A stretch of 54,587 nt of DNA from Bradyrhizobium huanghuaihaiense (GCF_007830635.1 NZ_VLLA01000037.1:1-54587); one strand, 5' to 3'. Positions 22,344-31,373 are shown, counted from the first letter of the stretch. A program made the numbers and translations. The notes: a model not told the origin generated them from the letters alone.

Positions 22344-24424
22344 CAGGCCGCCTTGGCGTCGTCGAGCAGGCCGCGGCGGCGGAGCAGCGCGTCGGGCTCC
22401 GGCGGGCGGCCGCGGAAGGCCTCGTAGGCAGCTTCCGGATCGACCGATCCGCCGCTCGAATAGATGTCGTCATGCAGGCGCTTTGCCACGGCAGGATCGA
22501 AGATGTCGCCGGCCTCCTCGAACGCGCCGAAGGCGTCGGCGTCCATCACCTCGGACCACATGTAGCTGTAATAGCCGGCGGCATAGTGGTCGCCGGTAAA
22601 GATGTGACCGAACTGCGTGGGACGGTGACGCAGCGCGATCTCCTCGGGCATGCCGATCTTCTCCAGCTCCTTTTTCTCGAAGGCGCGGACATCCTGCGCG
22701 GCGGCGGCCGGCTGGGTGTGGAATTCGAGATCGACCAGCGCCGAGGAGACGAACTCGACCGTGGCAAAGCCCTGGTTGAATTTTCGCGCGGCCAGGAAGC
22801 GCTGGAGCAGGTCATCGGGCAGCGGCTCGCCGGTCTGGTAGTGACGGGCGAATTTCTGGAGCACCTCGGGCCGCTCCTGCCAGTGCTCGTAGAGCTGGGA
22901 CGGCAGCTCGACGAAATCGGTGAACACTGACGTGCCCGACAGCGAGGGATAGGTCACGTTGGAGAGCATGCCGTGCAGCCCGTGGCCGAACTCGTGGAAC
23001 AAGGTGCGGGCGTCGTCGGGCGACAGCAGCGAAGGCTCGCCGTCGGCGCCCTTGGCGAAATTGCAGATGTTGAGAACAAGCGGCGCCACGTCGCCATCGA
23101 GCTTCTGCTGGTCGCGCAGCGAGGTCATCCAGGCGCCGGAGCGCTTCGACGGCCGGGCGAAGTAGTCGCCGTAGAACAGCGCCTTGTGCTTGCCGTCCGG
23201 CCCCTTCATCTCCCAGACCCGAACGTCGGGGTGCCAGACCGGGACGTCCTTGCGCTCCTCGAAGGTAACGCCGAACAGGCGCGTGGCGCAGTCGAAGGCA
23301 GCGGCGATCATGTGGTCGAGGGCGAGGTATGGCTTGATCGCGGAATCGTCGAAATTGGCGCGCTGCAGGCGCAGCTTTTCGGCGTAGAAGCGCCAGTCCC
23401 AGGGGGCGAGCTTGAAATTGCCACCCTCTTCCGTGATCAGCGCCTGCATCTCGTCGCGGTCGGCGAGCGCCCGGGCGCGGGCCGGCTTCCAGACCCGCTC
23501 CAAAAGGCTCCGCACCGCCTCCGGTGTCTTGGCCATGGAATCCTCGAGCCGGTAGGCGGCGTAGGTTGGGTAGCCCAGGAGGTTGGCGCTCTCCTCGCGC
23601 AGCTTCAGGACCTCGACGATGGTCGTGTTGTTGTCGTTGGCATTGCCGTTGTCGCCGCGGGCGATGAAGGCCTTGTAGACCTTCTCGCGCAGGTCGCGCC
23701 GGGCCGAGCTCTTCAGGAACGTTTCGACCGAGGAACGCGACAGCGTGACGATGGCCTTGCCGGCCATGCCGCGCTCTTCCGCCGCAGCCCTGGCGGCAGC
23801 GACAAAGCTCTCCGGCAGGCCCTGGCGGTCGGCCTCCCCGAGCTCCATGAACCAGTCCTGCTCGTCGCCGAGCAGATGATGGCTGAAGCCGGTGCCGAGC
23901 TGGGCCAGCCTCTCGTTGATCTCGGCCATCCGGGTCTTGGCCTCCTCCGAGAGGCCGGCGCCGGCGCGGTGGAAGCGGGTGTAGGTGCGCTCCAGCAGGC
24001 GGAGCTGCTCGGGAGACAGGCCGAGATTGGCGCGGTTCTCGTGCAGCTGGGCTATGCGACCAAACAGCACGGCGTTCATCATGATCGGATTCCAGTGCCG
24101 CGCCATCCGCAAGGAGACCTCCTTGTCGATCTCCAGGATGGCCGGGTTGGAATGCGCCGAGACGAGGTCATAGAACACCGCCGCGACCTTGCTCAGCAGC
24201 TTGCCGGAGCGCTCCAGCGCCGTGATCGTGTTGGCGAAGTCGGCCGCAGCGGGATCATTGGTGATGGCCGCGATCTCGGCGGAGTGATCGGCAAAAGCCT
24301 GCTCGAAGGCCGGCAGGAAGTGCTCCGGCTTGAACTCGTCGAAGGGCGGGGTCGCAAACGGCGTCACCCAGGCCTTCAGCAGCGGATTGATCTCGGAGTC
24401 CGTGGTTTGGCGGGGTTCTGACAT
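22343..24424 (-). CDS. prlC: oligopeptidase A, M3 metallopeptidase family
   Basis: The 693-residue zinc endopeptidase degrades short peptides such as cleaved signal peptides in the cytoplasm. The zinc motif LFHEFGHGLHGML supplies two His and the catalytic Glu near residue 480. The downstream third ligand region and GTSVFTDFVELPSQLYEHW are typical. The N-terminal helical lid and length are normal. There is no signal peptide. Its stop overlaps the start of the DUF1007 gene, so the transporter pair may be translated from the same message. Confidence 0.94.
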   Translation of the reverse strand: MSEPRQTTDSEINPLLKAWVTPFATPPFDEFKPEHFLPAFEQAFADHSAEIAAITNDPAAADFANTITALERSGKLLSKVAAVFYDLVSAHSNPAILEIDKEVSLRMARHWNPIMMNAVLFGRIAQLHENRANLGLSPEQLRLLERTYTRFHRAGAGLSEEAKTRMAEINERLAQLGTGFSHHLLGDEQDWFMELGEADRQGLPESFVAAARAAAEERGMAGKAIVTLSRSSVETFLKSSARRDLREKVYKAFIARGDNGNANDNNTTIVEVLKLREESANLLGYPTYAAYRLEDSMAKTPEAVRSLLERVWKPARARALADRDEMQALITEEGGNFKLAPWDWRFYAEKLRLQRANFDDSAIKPYLALDHMIAAAFDCATRLFGVTFEERKDVPVWHPDVRVWEMKGPDGKHKALFYGDYFARPSKRSGAWMTSLRDQQKLDGDVAPLVLNICNFAKGADGEPSLLSPDDARTLFHEFGHGLHGMLSNVTYPSLSGTSVFTDFVELPSQLYEHWQERPEVLQKFARHYQTGEPLPDDLLQRFLAARKFNQGFATVEFVSSALVDLEFHTQPAAAAQDVRAFEKKELEKIGMPEEIALRHRPTQFGHIFTGDHYAAGYYSYMWSEVMDADAFGAFEEAGDIFDPAVAKRLHDDIYSSGGSVDPEAAYEAFRGRPPEPDALLRRRGLLDDAKAA

Positions 24425-24561
24425 CGCAAGTCCCGATTTTTGTGGCTCGATTGTTGCGGCCAGCTATAGCACGCGATGGGGCTTTTTTGAGCCATTTGGC
24501 CTTGCTCCCGGGCGCCTTTTCGGGGAGATTGCGGCCCTCGAAGACAGGACCCCTGAGCCCC

Positions 24562-24816
24562 ATGAACGCGCCTTCCTCGTCGTCCCGCCAGATCGTCTGG
24601 CCCAGCGTCATCACCGTCATCAGCGCCGCCATCCTGATCGGCGCGGAGGTGTTCGGCGCGGCCTTTGCCGGCGGCTGGGCGCTCGCGATCCTGTTCGGTC
24701 TCGGCGATCAAGGCGCCCACATCCTGCAGGCCGTGCTGTTCGCGCTCGGCGTGCTCGTGATGACCGCCTTCATCCGCGGTGCTCAACGCGTCGAGCCCTT
24801 CACGAAGCGCGGCTGA
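24562..24816 (+). CDS. small two-helix membrane protein
   Basis: The 84-residue protein has two hydrophobic helices (about residues 14-40 and 50-70) joined by a short GDQGAH turn, with a basic C-terminal end. ATG 24562 is preferred; an open frame back to 24442 runs through the divergent promoter region. No family is recognised. It is divergent from the oligopeptidase gene and lies ahead of the polyamine locus. Confidence 0.65.
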   Translation: MNAPSSSSRQIVWPSVITVISAAILIGAEVFGAAFAGGWALAILFGLGDQGAHILQAVLFALGVLVMTAFIRGAQRVEPFTKRG

Positions 24817-24942
24817 CGCTTCGCGCGCGTGAGCAACACGCGCAGCGCAGCGAAAACTTAACGCTCGTTCATCTTCAGCGTCGCTCGCGCAACAGCGCGC
24901 AAGCAGACGTTAGGCAATTCTGTCCGCAGCCTAAAAAAATTC

Positions 24943-24971
24943 TTGCGAACCAGAGTCAAAACGCTTATGTG
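24943..24971 (+). promoter_or_regulatory. candidate promoter of the decarboxylase leader
   Basis: TTGCGA (24943-24948) and TATGTG (24966-24971) are separated by 17 bases, a fair housekeeping promoter. It lies about 520 bases before the coding start, in line with a long structured leader. Confidence 0.4.
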
Positions 24972-24999
24972 CGGACTTGCCCAATTTCGCACGTGCCTG

Positions 25000-25275
25000 T
25001 GGTCGTGTGTCAGTCGGTAGGTATCCGGACAAGAGGCCGGACAGCCGCCAAGGGGTGAAGAAGCCGAGGGGCTCTTCGGAAGTGCGGAAGTCGAGGACTG
25101 AAAAGTCGAACGACCGAAGCAAACCCGGAGCGTCCAGCATCTCTCTCAAAGAGATGCCTAGTCGAAGGTGACTTCGCTCTTTGCAACCGTGACTGGCAGC
25201 CGGAGGCGAACCGGCGCACCCCGCTCTCAACGGGGGACGCGACTTAAAGCAACGACGGATCGGGCTTTTTTGGTC
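25000..25275 (+). ncRNA. structured leader, probable speF motif RNA
   Basis: The speF motif is a long cis-regulatory RNA found before ornithine decarboxylase genes in alphaproteobacteria. This leader precedes exactly such a gene and folds well. Hairpins seen are CATCTCT/AGAGATG (25138-25144 with 25150-25156), CGAAG-GTGA-CTTCG (25163-25176), GCCGG/CCGGC (25199-25203 with 25211-25215) and CCCCG/CGGGG (25219-25223 with 25231-25235). Two loops share the bases CUCAA. A T-run at 25266-25271 follows. The whole gap 24817-25490 has no convincing frame. The assignment rests on context and fold, not on a covariance search. Confidence 0.65.
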
Positions 25276-25490
25276 TCTACCGGCATTCCAACGCCGGCGC
25301 GGGCTACTGAAAAGGCTTGTCCTTCATTGCCAGGTGTGCGGGCGGGAATCTCTCCCAACCAATCCACGGCAGCACAGTCTGGTTTGAGTTTTTTGGCCTC
25401 AGCGCGCCTCCATCGCGCGATGTGGCCGAAGCACTCTCATCAGACGTCACGTTGATGCGGATCCCGTCGCTGGGACCGTTGGAGAGTGCC

Positions 25491-26633
25491 ATGACCGAAC
25501 GAATCCAGGAATTCCTGCGCAACCGCCGCAAGGAAGGTCTCGACACCGAGCCGTGCCTCGTCGTCGACCTCGAGGTCGTGCGCGACAATTACCAGAGCTT
25601 CGCCAAGGCGCTGCCCGACAGCCGCGTGTTCTACGCCGTCAAGGCGAACCCGGCGCCGGAAGTGCTGGCCCTGCTGGCCTCCATGGGCTCCTGCTTCGAC
25701 ACCGCGACCGTCGCCGAGATCGAGATGGCGCTGGCCGCAGGCGCGACGCCCGACCGCATCTCCTTCGGCAACACGATCAAGAAGGAGCGCGACATCGCGC
25801 GCGCCTTCGCGCTCGGCATCCGGCTGTTCGCGGTGGATTGCGTCCCCGAGGTCGAGAAGGTCGCCCGTGCCGCTCCCGGCGCGAAGGTGTTCTGCCGCAT
25901 CCTCTACGACTGCGCCGGCGCCGAATGGCCGCTGTCGCGCAAGTTCGGCTGCGACCCGGAAATGGCCGTCGAGGTGCTCGACGTCGCCAAGCGCCTGGGC
26001 CTCGAGCCGTGCGGCATCTCCTTCCATGTCGGCTCGCAGCAGCGCAAGGTGAAGGCGTGGGACCGTGCGCTGGCGATGGCCTCGCAGGTGTTCCGCGACT
26101 GCGCCGAGCGCGGCATCAACCTCTCCATGGTCAACATGGGCGGCGGCTTCCCGACCAAGTATCTGAAGGACGTGCCGCCGGTCGTGACCTACGGCCGCTC
26201 GATCTTCCGTGCGCTGCGCAAGCACTTCGGCAACCAGATTCCGGAGACCATCATCGAGCCGGGCCGCGGCATGGTGGGCAATGCCGGCGTCATCGAATCC
26301 GAGGTCGTGCTGATCTCGAAGAAGAGCGACGAGGACGAGGTGCGCTGGGTCTATCTCGACATCGGCAAGTTCGGCGGTCTCGCCGAGACGATGGACGAGT
26401 CGATCCGTTACGCCATCCGCACCCGTCACGACGGCGCGGACATGACGCCGTGCGTGCTCGCAGGTCCGACCTGCGACAGCGCCGACGTGCTGTACGAGAA
26501 GAGCCCGTATCCGCTCCCCGTCACACTCGAGATCGGCGACAAGGTGCTGATCGAAGGCACCGGGGCCTATACGTCGACCTACTCGTCGGTGGCGTTCAAC
26601 GGCATTCCGCCGCTGAAGACGTATCATATCTGA
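25491..26633 (+). CDS. ornithine/lysine decarboxylase, group IV (alanine racemase fold)
   Basis: It makes putrescine from ornithine, possibly cadaverine from lysine, in the cytoplasm. The 380-residue PLP enzyme has the Schiff-base Lys51 in VFYAVKANP, the phosphate-binding GGGFP near 220 and EPGRG near 257. The catalytic Cys-Asp pair is in PTCDSADVLY near 326, contributed by the dimer partner. GGAGAG eight bases before ATG 25491 fixes the start; in-frame codons further up lie in the leader. It is first of a polyamine run that ends in homospermidine synthase. Confidence 0.95.
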   Translation: MTERIQEFLRNRRKEGLDTEPCLVVDLEVVRDNYQSFAKALPDSRVFYAVKANPAPEVLALLASMGSCFDTATVAEIEMALAAGATPDRISFGNTIKKERDIARAFALGIRLFAVDCVPEVEKVARAAPGAKVFCRILYDCAGAEWPLSRKFGCDPEMAVEVLDVAKRLGLEPCGISFHVGSQQRKVKAWDRALAMASQVFRDCAERGINLSMVNMGGGFPTKYLKDVPPVVTYGRSIFRALRKHFGNQIPETIIEPGRGMVGNAGVIESEVVLISKKSDEDEVRWVYLDIGKFGGLAETMDESIRYAIRTRHDGADMTPCVLAGPTCDSADVLYEKSPYPLPVTLEIGDKVLIEGTGAYTSTYSSVAFNGIPPLKTYHI

Positions 26634-26765
26634 TCCGCCTCTCTGTCTGAGGCCTGACGAACCCGGGAGCCGGCTTGCCGGCTCCTCCCTGACATCTCGA
26701 TTTTCTGACGACGTCTTGGACAGGCGTGCTGAACGCACGTCGGTTCAAGCGGGGACTGACGCGCC

Positions 26766-27353
26766 ATGACTGCTTTTCGGAAGCCACAAGTCGCCCTCAC
26801 CTCGAAAGCCGCTCCGTTCGCGATCCGTGCGGAACGTGCTGTCGACGTCGCCGCCCGTGAAGCGCTGCTGGATGCCTGCTTTGGCGAGAACCGCCATGAC
26901 CGCACCTGCCAGCGCCTGCGCGACGGACGCGCGCCCGCCACAGGCCTTGCCCTGTCGGCGATGCGCGAGGGCAAGCTCGTGGGAACCGTGCGGCTGTGGC
27001 ATGTCAGCGCCGGAGGCAGGCCCGCTCTGGTCCTCGGACCGCTGGCGGTCGACCCTGCCTGCCGCGAGCTCGGGATCGGCGCCGCGCTGATGCATCAAGC
27101 GCTGGCCGCCGCCCGGGCGCGCGGGCATGAGGCCGTGATCCTGCTCGGCGATGCCCCCTATTACGCCCGCTTCGGCTTCGCGGCCGAGAAGACCGGCGCC
27201 CTGATGCTGCCCGGCCCGTTCGAGCGCGACCGCCTGCTGGCGATCGAATTCCAGACGGGCGCGCTGGACGGCGCCGAGGGGATGATCGTCCCGACCGGCC
27301 CAGCCCTGTCCAAACGGAGGTCGGTTCGTCCCCTCCAGGCGCACGCGGCCTAA
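26766..27353 (+). CDS. GNAT N-acetyltransferase, YhbS-like
   Basis: The 195-residue protein has the acetyl-CoA fold of GNAT enzymes. The motif LGPLAVDPACRELGIGAALM near residues 96-115 contains the pyrophosphate loop, followed by EAVILLGDAPYYARFGFAAE. YhbS-like members have poorly known substrates. Placed between decarboxylase and homospermidine synthase, it could act on a polyamine, but that is inference from position only. The N-terminal 20 residues are outside the domain. Confidence 0.85.
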   Translation: MTAFRKPQVALTSKAAPFAIRAERAVDVAAREALLDACFGENRHDRTCQRLRDGRAPATGLALSAMREGKLVGTVRLWHVSAGGRPALVLGPLAVDPACRELGIGAALMHQALAAARARGHEAVILLGDAPYYARFGFAAEKTGALMLPGPFERDRLLAIEFQTGALDGAEGMIVPTGPALSKRRSVRPLQAHAA

Positions 27354-27499
27354 CGGATCGCTCTCATAGCGACGACCGAAGCCGCATCGAGCGGCAACGC
27401 CCGGCCGCGCCTGCGCCAAGCCCGTTCCTTGGGGGTTGCGCAGGCGCCGGAAACGCCCTTTAACCCCGCGAAACACCCCTTCAGTCGAGGCCCATGACC

Positions 27500-27889
27500 A
27501 TGTCCCGTCGCCTGATTTCCACCGGCTCCCCGCTCGAGAAGACCGTCGGCTACAGCCGCGCCGTGATCGACGGCGAGTTCGCCTTCGTCGCGGGAACCAC
27601 CGGCTATGACTACACCACGATGACGATGCCGGCCGATGTCACGAGCCAGTCACGCAACTGCTTCAAGACCATCGAAGCCGCCCTGAAGGAGGGCGGATTC
27701 GAAATGGCCGATATCGTCCGTGCGACCTACTACGTCACCGACGCCAGCTACATCGATGCCCACTTCGCCGTCTGCGGCGAAGTCCTCGGCGACATCAGGC
27801 CGGCTGCGACGTTGCTGGTCGTCACCGCTCTCGCCAAGCCCGAGATGAAGGTCGAGATCGAAGTCACCGCCAAGCGCCGCAGCGCCTGA
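27500..27889 (+). CDS. RidA family protein
   Basis: The 129-residue RidA/YjgF/UK114 protein deaminates reactive imine or enamine products of PLP enzymes. The conserved segments VAGTTGYDY, QSRNCFKTIEAAL and the C-terminal RPAATLLVV (with the ligand-binding Arg) are present. ATG 27500 has GAGG at proper distance; ATG 27494 is two codons earlier but too close to it. A RidA beside a PLP decarboxylase and an imine-forming synthase makes sense as damage control. Confidence 0.9.
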   Translation: MSRRLISTGSPLEKTVGYSRAVIDGEFAFVAGTTGYDYTTMTMPADVTSQSRNCFKTIEAALKEGGFEMADIVRATYYVTDASYIDAHFAVCGEVLGDIRPAATLLVVTALAKPEMKVEIEVTAKRRSA

Positions 27890-27936
27890 TCCACCCCTCA
27901 CCATTGTCTGCCAGCACGTTCCGGAGAAACTATTCC

Positions 27937-29379
27937 ATGAGCCCTCCCTCGCAGATCTACGCGAAGATCACCGGTCCCATCGTCATGGTCGGCTTCGGCT
28001 CCATCGGCAAAGGCACGCTGCCGATGATCGAGCGGCATCTCGATTACGACAAGTCGCGCGTCACCGTGATCGATCCCAAGGACGAGGGCCGCAAGGCGCA
28101 TTGCGAGAAGCAGAATGTGCGCTTCATCCAGAAGGCCGTGACGAAAGACAATTACCGCGAGCTGCTGACCCCGCTGCTCACCGAAGGCGGCGGCCAGGGC
28201 TTTTGCGTCAATCTGTCGGTCGACACCGGCTCGACCGACATCATGGAGCTCTGCAACGAGCTCGGCGCTCTCTACATCGACACCGTCAACGAGCCCTGGC
28301 TCGGCTTCTATTTCGATGCGTCGAAGGGCCCGGAAGCGCGCTCCAACTACGCGCTGCGCGAAGTGACGCTGGCCGCCAAGAAGGCGCGCCCGGCGGGCTC
28401 GACCACGGCCGTCTCCTGCTGCGGCGCCAATCCCGGCATGGTCTCGTTCTTCGTCAAGCAGGCGCTGCTCAACGTCGCCGCCGACCTGAAGCTCAATGCC
28501 CCCCGTCCGAAGACCAAGGCCGAATGGGCGGATCTGATGCGGCAGGCCGGCATCAAGGGCATCCACATCGCCGAGCGCGACACCCAGCGCTCGAAGAAGC
28601 CGAAAGAGCCCGACGTCTTCGTCAACACCTGGTCGGTGGAAGGTTTTCTGTCGGAAGGCGTGCAGCCGTCCGAGCTCGGCTGGGGCACCCACGAGAAATG
28701 GATGCCCGAGAACGCGCGCACCCACGAGGCCGGCTGCGGCGCCGCCATCTACCTGATGCAGCCCGGCGCCAACACGCGCGTGCGCACCTGGTGCCCGACC
28801 CGCGGCGCGCAGTACGGCTTCCTCGTCACCCACAACGAGTCGATCTCGATCTCCGATTACTTCACGGTGCGTGACGCATCGGGCAAGGCGGTCTACCGGC
28901 CGACCTGCCATTATGCTTACCACCCGGCCGACGATGCCGTGCTGTCGCTGCACGAAATGTTCGGCCGCGCCGCGAAGATGCAGGAGAAGCACCACATCCT
29001 CGACGAGAACGAGATCGTCGACGGCATCGACGAGCTCGGCGTGCTGCTGTTCGGCCACGACAACAACGCCTATTGGTACGGCTCGCAGCTCTCCATCGAG
29101 GAGACCCGCGCGCTCGCGCCCTACCAGAACGCCACCGGCCTGCAGGTGACCTCCGCCGTGCTCGGCGGCATGGTGTGGGCGCTGGAAAACCCGAACGAGG
29201 GCATCGTCGAGGCCGACGAGATGGACTTCGATCGCCTGCTGGAAATCCAGCTGCCGTATCTCGGCCCGGTGAAGGGTTTCTACACCGACTGGACGCCGCT
29301 GACGGATCGTCCGGGACTGTTCCCGGAGGATATCGACACCAGCGATCCCTGGCAGTTCCGGAATATTCTGGTGCGGTGA
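27937..29379 (+). CDS. hss: homospermidine synthase
   Basis: It forms sym-homospermidine from two putrescines (or putrescine and spermidine) in an NAD-dependent reaction through an imine. The 480-residue protein opens with the Rossmann motif VGFGSIGKG near residue 17. It follows the saccharopine-dehydrogenase-like fold of bacterial Hss and has the usual length. GGAG before ATG 27937 supports the start; a frame open from 27904 adds 11 unlikely residues. Homospermidine is the main triamine of many rhizobia. It uses the putrescine made by the decarboxylase upstream. Confidence 0.95.
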   Translation: MSPPSQIYAKITGPIVMVGFGSIGKGTLPMIERHLDYDKSRVTVIDPKDEGRKAHCEKQNVRFIQKAVTKDNYRELLTPLLTEGGGQGFCVNLSVDTGSTDIMELCNELGALYIDTVNEPWLGFYFDASKGPEARSNYALREVTLAAKKARPAGSTTAVSCCGANPGMVSFFVKQALLNVAADLKLNAPRPKTKAEWADLMRQAGIKGIHIAERDTQRSKKPKEPDVFVNTWSVEGFLSEGVQPSELGWGTHEKWMPENARTHEAGCGAAIYLMQPGANTRVRTWCPTRGAQYGFLVTHNESISISDYFTVRDASGKAVYRPTCHYAYHPADDAVLSLHEMFGRAAKMQEKHHILDENEIVDGIDELGVLLFGHDNNAYWYGSQLSIEETRALAPYQNATGLQVTSAVLGGMVWALENPNEGIVEADEMDFDRLLEIQLPYLGPVKGFYTDWTPLTDRPGLFPEDIDTSDPWQFRNILVR

Positions 29380-29386
29380 GGCGCTT

Positions 29387-29489
29387 GTCATTCCGGGGCG
29401 ACGCGGAGCGTCGAGCCCGGAATCCATCGGGCGGCAGAGTCAGCAGAAAAATGGATTCCGGGCTCGCGCTGCGCGCGCCCCGGAATGAC
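29387..29489 (+). repeat. palindromic repeat, family C copy 2
   Basis: GTCATTCCGGGGCG and CGCCCCGGAATGAC are the outer arms, with GAGCCCGGAATCCAT and ATGGATTCCGGGCTC inside. It begins 8 bp after the homospermidine synthase stop, between convergent genes. Confidence 0.88.
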
Positions 29490-29497
29490 GGCGAAAA

Positions 29498-29830
29498 CTA
29501 CTTCTTCTCAATCGGCGGCGCGATCTTCTCGGCCGGTGCCGGCGGCAGCGCCGGCTTGGTCGCCGCGCCCTGCGTCTGCGGCTCGGGGCGCGCCGGCTCG
29601 GGGGCCGGCGTGGTCGGTCGGTCGCCGCCGGGCTTGGACTCCGCGGGCGTCTTACTCTGTTCGTCGGATGGCGTGCCCTGGAGCGGCTGCGTCGCCTGCG
29701 TCAGCTCCATCCGGCTTTCGGCGCGAATTTGCGCCAGCGACATCACCGACACCACGACGCCCGCTGCGAACAGCAAACCGGCAATTGTCAGGTCGAGCTT
29801 CAATCTGCGCTTGTCATCTGGGCCGGGCAT
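29498..29830 (-). CDS. small membrane-anchored Pro-rich protein
   Basis: The 110-residue protein has one transmembrane segment near residues 14-33 (LTIAGLLFAAGVVVSVMSL). The tail is rich in Pro, Glu, Ala and Lys and probably extends into the periplasm. ATG 29830 places the charged N-terminus just before the helix; an upstream extension to 29965 overlaps the neighbouring gene. No family is recognised. Confidence 0.6.
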   Translation of the reverse strand: MPGPDDKRRLKLDLTIAGLLFAAGVVVSVMSLAQIRAESRMELTQATQPLQGTPSDEQSKTPAESKPGGDRPTTPAPEPARPEPQTQGAATKPALPPAPAEKIAPPIEKK

Positions 29831-29888
29831 GTCGATCACCGCCTTTGTCCGCGGGATCAACGAAACTGGGGCGCGCCGGTTCCGCTGG

Positions 29889-30443
29889 CTAGCGGGCTGC
29901 CGGGAACTGAAATTCGCGAGGAAGACCAGACTCGTCCTCGACCGAGAGGGTGGCAGTCGCTCCATTTTCCACGATGGTGATCTTCGGTACGGGTTCCTTG
30001 TACCAATAAATCCAGTTCGTCACGCTCCGCTTGGCCCCCGGCGTGCCAACCATATTTCGCTCAAGCAAGCGATCACCTGACTTGGAAAAGACAACGAGCT
30101 GGTACGGATTCCAAAGCATCACGTGGGAAAGCCCGACCACATATTTTAGATCGGGCGAAATCCAGATGTACGTCAGCGCCGGCACGGGACGGCGAAACAA
30201 TTCGGTCCCCGTCGTTGTGTCACGCAGGCGCAAATAGGAATAATCATTGTCCGCGGTGAAAGGATCTCTCGACGAAGAGATCATCTTCCATCGTGCATTC
30301 TGGCTCGCTCCACCCCAAGCGTGATGATGCTCCGCGCGAAGCGTGCCTGCTTCAGCCGAGAGGTCGACGATTCCGCTGTAGCCAACCCTATCGGCCCGAG
30401 CCGGAATGGTCATGAGAACCAATAGCCAAAGTACTATCCGCAT
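29889..30443 (-). CDS. exported protein of unknown function, lower GC
   Basis: The 184-residue protein starts with a signal peptide (MRIVLWLLVLMTIPARA-D). The mature part is beta-rich with many Trp and Tyr (YIWISPDLKYVVGLS, NWIYWYKEPVPKI), suggesting a beta-sandwich or propeller-like piece. Base composition is clearly less GC-rich than its neighbours and codon choice is mixed, so it may be acquired. ATG 30449, two codons earlier, is also possible. No known motif is seen. Confidence 0.6.
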   Translation of the reverse strand: MRIVLWLLVLMTIPARADRVGYSGIVDLSAEAGTLRAEHHHAWGGASQNARWKMISSSRDPFTADNDYSYLRLRDTTTGTELFRRPVPALTYIWISPDLKYVVGLSHVMLWNPYQLVVFSKSGDRLLERNMVGTPGAKRSVTNWIYWYKEPVPKITIVENGATATLSVEDESGLPREFQFPAAR

Positions 30444-30533
30444 GATCATGGGTGACAGTTACCAAAACTAATGGTTGTTGCAACTGGCGCCTGCACGCTC
30501 CCACGAACAGCCCAAAGGCCTACCCGTCGACCC

Positions 30534-31250
30534 TCACTCCGTCGTGCTGACTTCCCAGGTAGCGTGACGCACGCCCGGCAGATGCTGCAGATCGGTCGCC
30601 ACCGCGTTCAGCTCGTTCGGGTCGACCGCGGTCGCGACCAGCTTTGCGACGATCTCCAGATTGTCCTCGCCGATCTCGGCGACCTCGACATCCGCGACCG
30701 GATATTTCGCGGCCTCGAGCTTGTCGACCAGACGATCGCGCATGTCGGGTAAGGCGTCGGTGGCAACGGCCAGCTTGAAGTAATAGGTCGCCTCCAGCGC
30801 CTTCTCGTTCAGCGGGATGCGGTTGATGGCGTTGACCAGCGGGCGCAGCATGGTGTTGCCGGCGATGACGAAGACGGTCAGCGCGGCGGCCTGCGCGACC
30901 ATGTCGGCGCCGGCGCAGGAGCCGACCGCGGCCGAGGCCCACAGCGTAGCCGCCGTATTGAGCCCGCGGACGTCCATGCCCTGCTTCATGATGACGCCGG
31001 CGCCAAGGAAGCCGATGCCGGAGACGACATAAGAGATCACCCGCACCGCGCCGTCGGCGCCATCCAGATGCATGGCGAGATCAACGAAGGCAGCAGCGCC
31101 GACCGCGACCAGCACATTGGTGCGCAGGCCGGCGGTGCGCTGGCGGTATTGCCGCTCGGCGCCGATCAGCGTGCCCAGCACGAAGGCCGTGGTCAGGCTG
31201 ACCAGCGTGTCGGCGAAATCGGCAAGCTGGAAGGTCGTGAGAAAGCGCAT
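30534..31250 (-). CDS. MgtC/SapB family membrane protein
   Basis: The 238-residue protein has about five transmembrane helices with the MgtC signature (GTLIGAERQYRQRTAGLRTN then VSGIGFLGAGVIMKQG). The C-terminal ACT-like cytoplasmic domain runs from about residue 155. MgtC proteins inhibit the F-type ATPase or modulate membrane potential under low Mg2+ and inside hosts; which role applies here is open. ATG 31250 begins just before the first conserved segment; a frame reaches 31277. Confidence 0.88.
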   Translation of the reverse strand: MRFLTTFQLADFADTLVSLTTAFVLGTLIGAERQYRQRTAGLRTNVLVAVGAAAFVDLAMHLDGADGAVRVISYVVSGIGFLGAGVIMKQGMDVRGLNTAATLWASAAVGSCAGADMVAQAAALTVFVIAGNTMLRPLVNAINRIPLNEKALEATYYFKLAVATDALPDMRDRLVDKLEAAKYPVADVEVAEIGEDNLEIVAKLVATAVDPNELNAVATDLQHLPGVRHATWEVSTTE

Positions 31251-31262
31251 GAATGTGAGCTG

Positions 31263-31357
31263 CCGTAGGGTGGGCAAAGCGAAGCGTGCCCACGGCTCCC
31301 GTCAAAGCAACAAGATCGTGGGCACGGCGCAAGGGCGCGCCTTTGCCCACCCTACGG
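31263..31357 (+). repeat. palindromic repeat, family E
   Basis: CCGTAGGGTGGGCAAAG and its exact complement form 17-bp arms, with GCGTGCCCAC and GTGGGCACGGC inside. It is the only copy in this window and lies between the WD40 stop and the MgtC start. Confidence 0.85.
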
Positions 31358-31373
31358 CGGGAACGATGACAGA

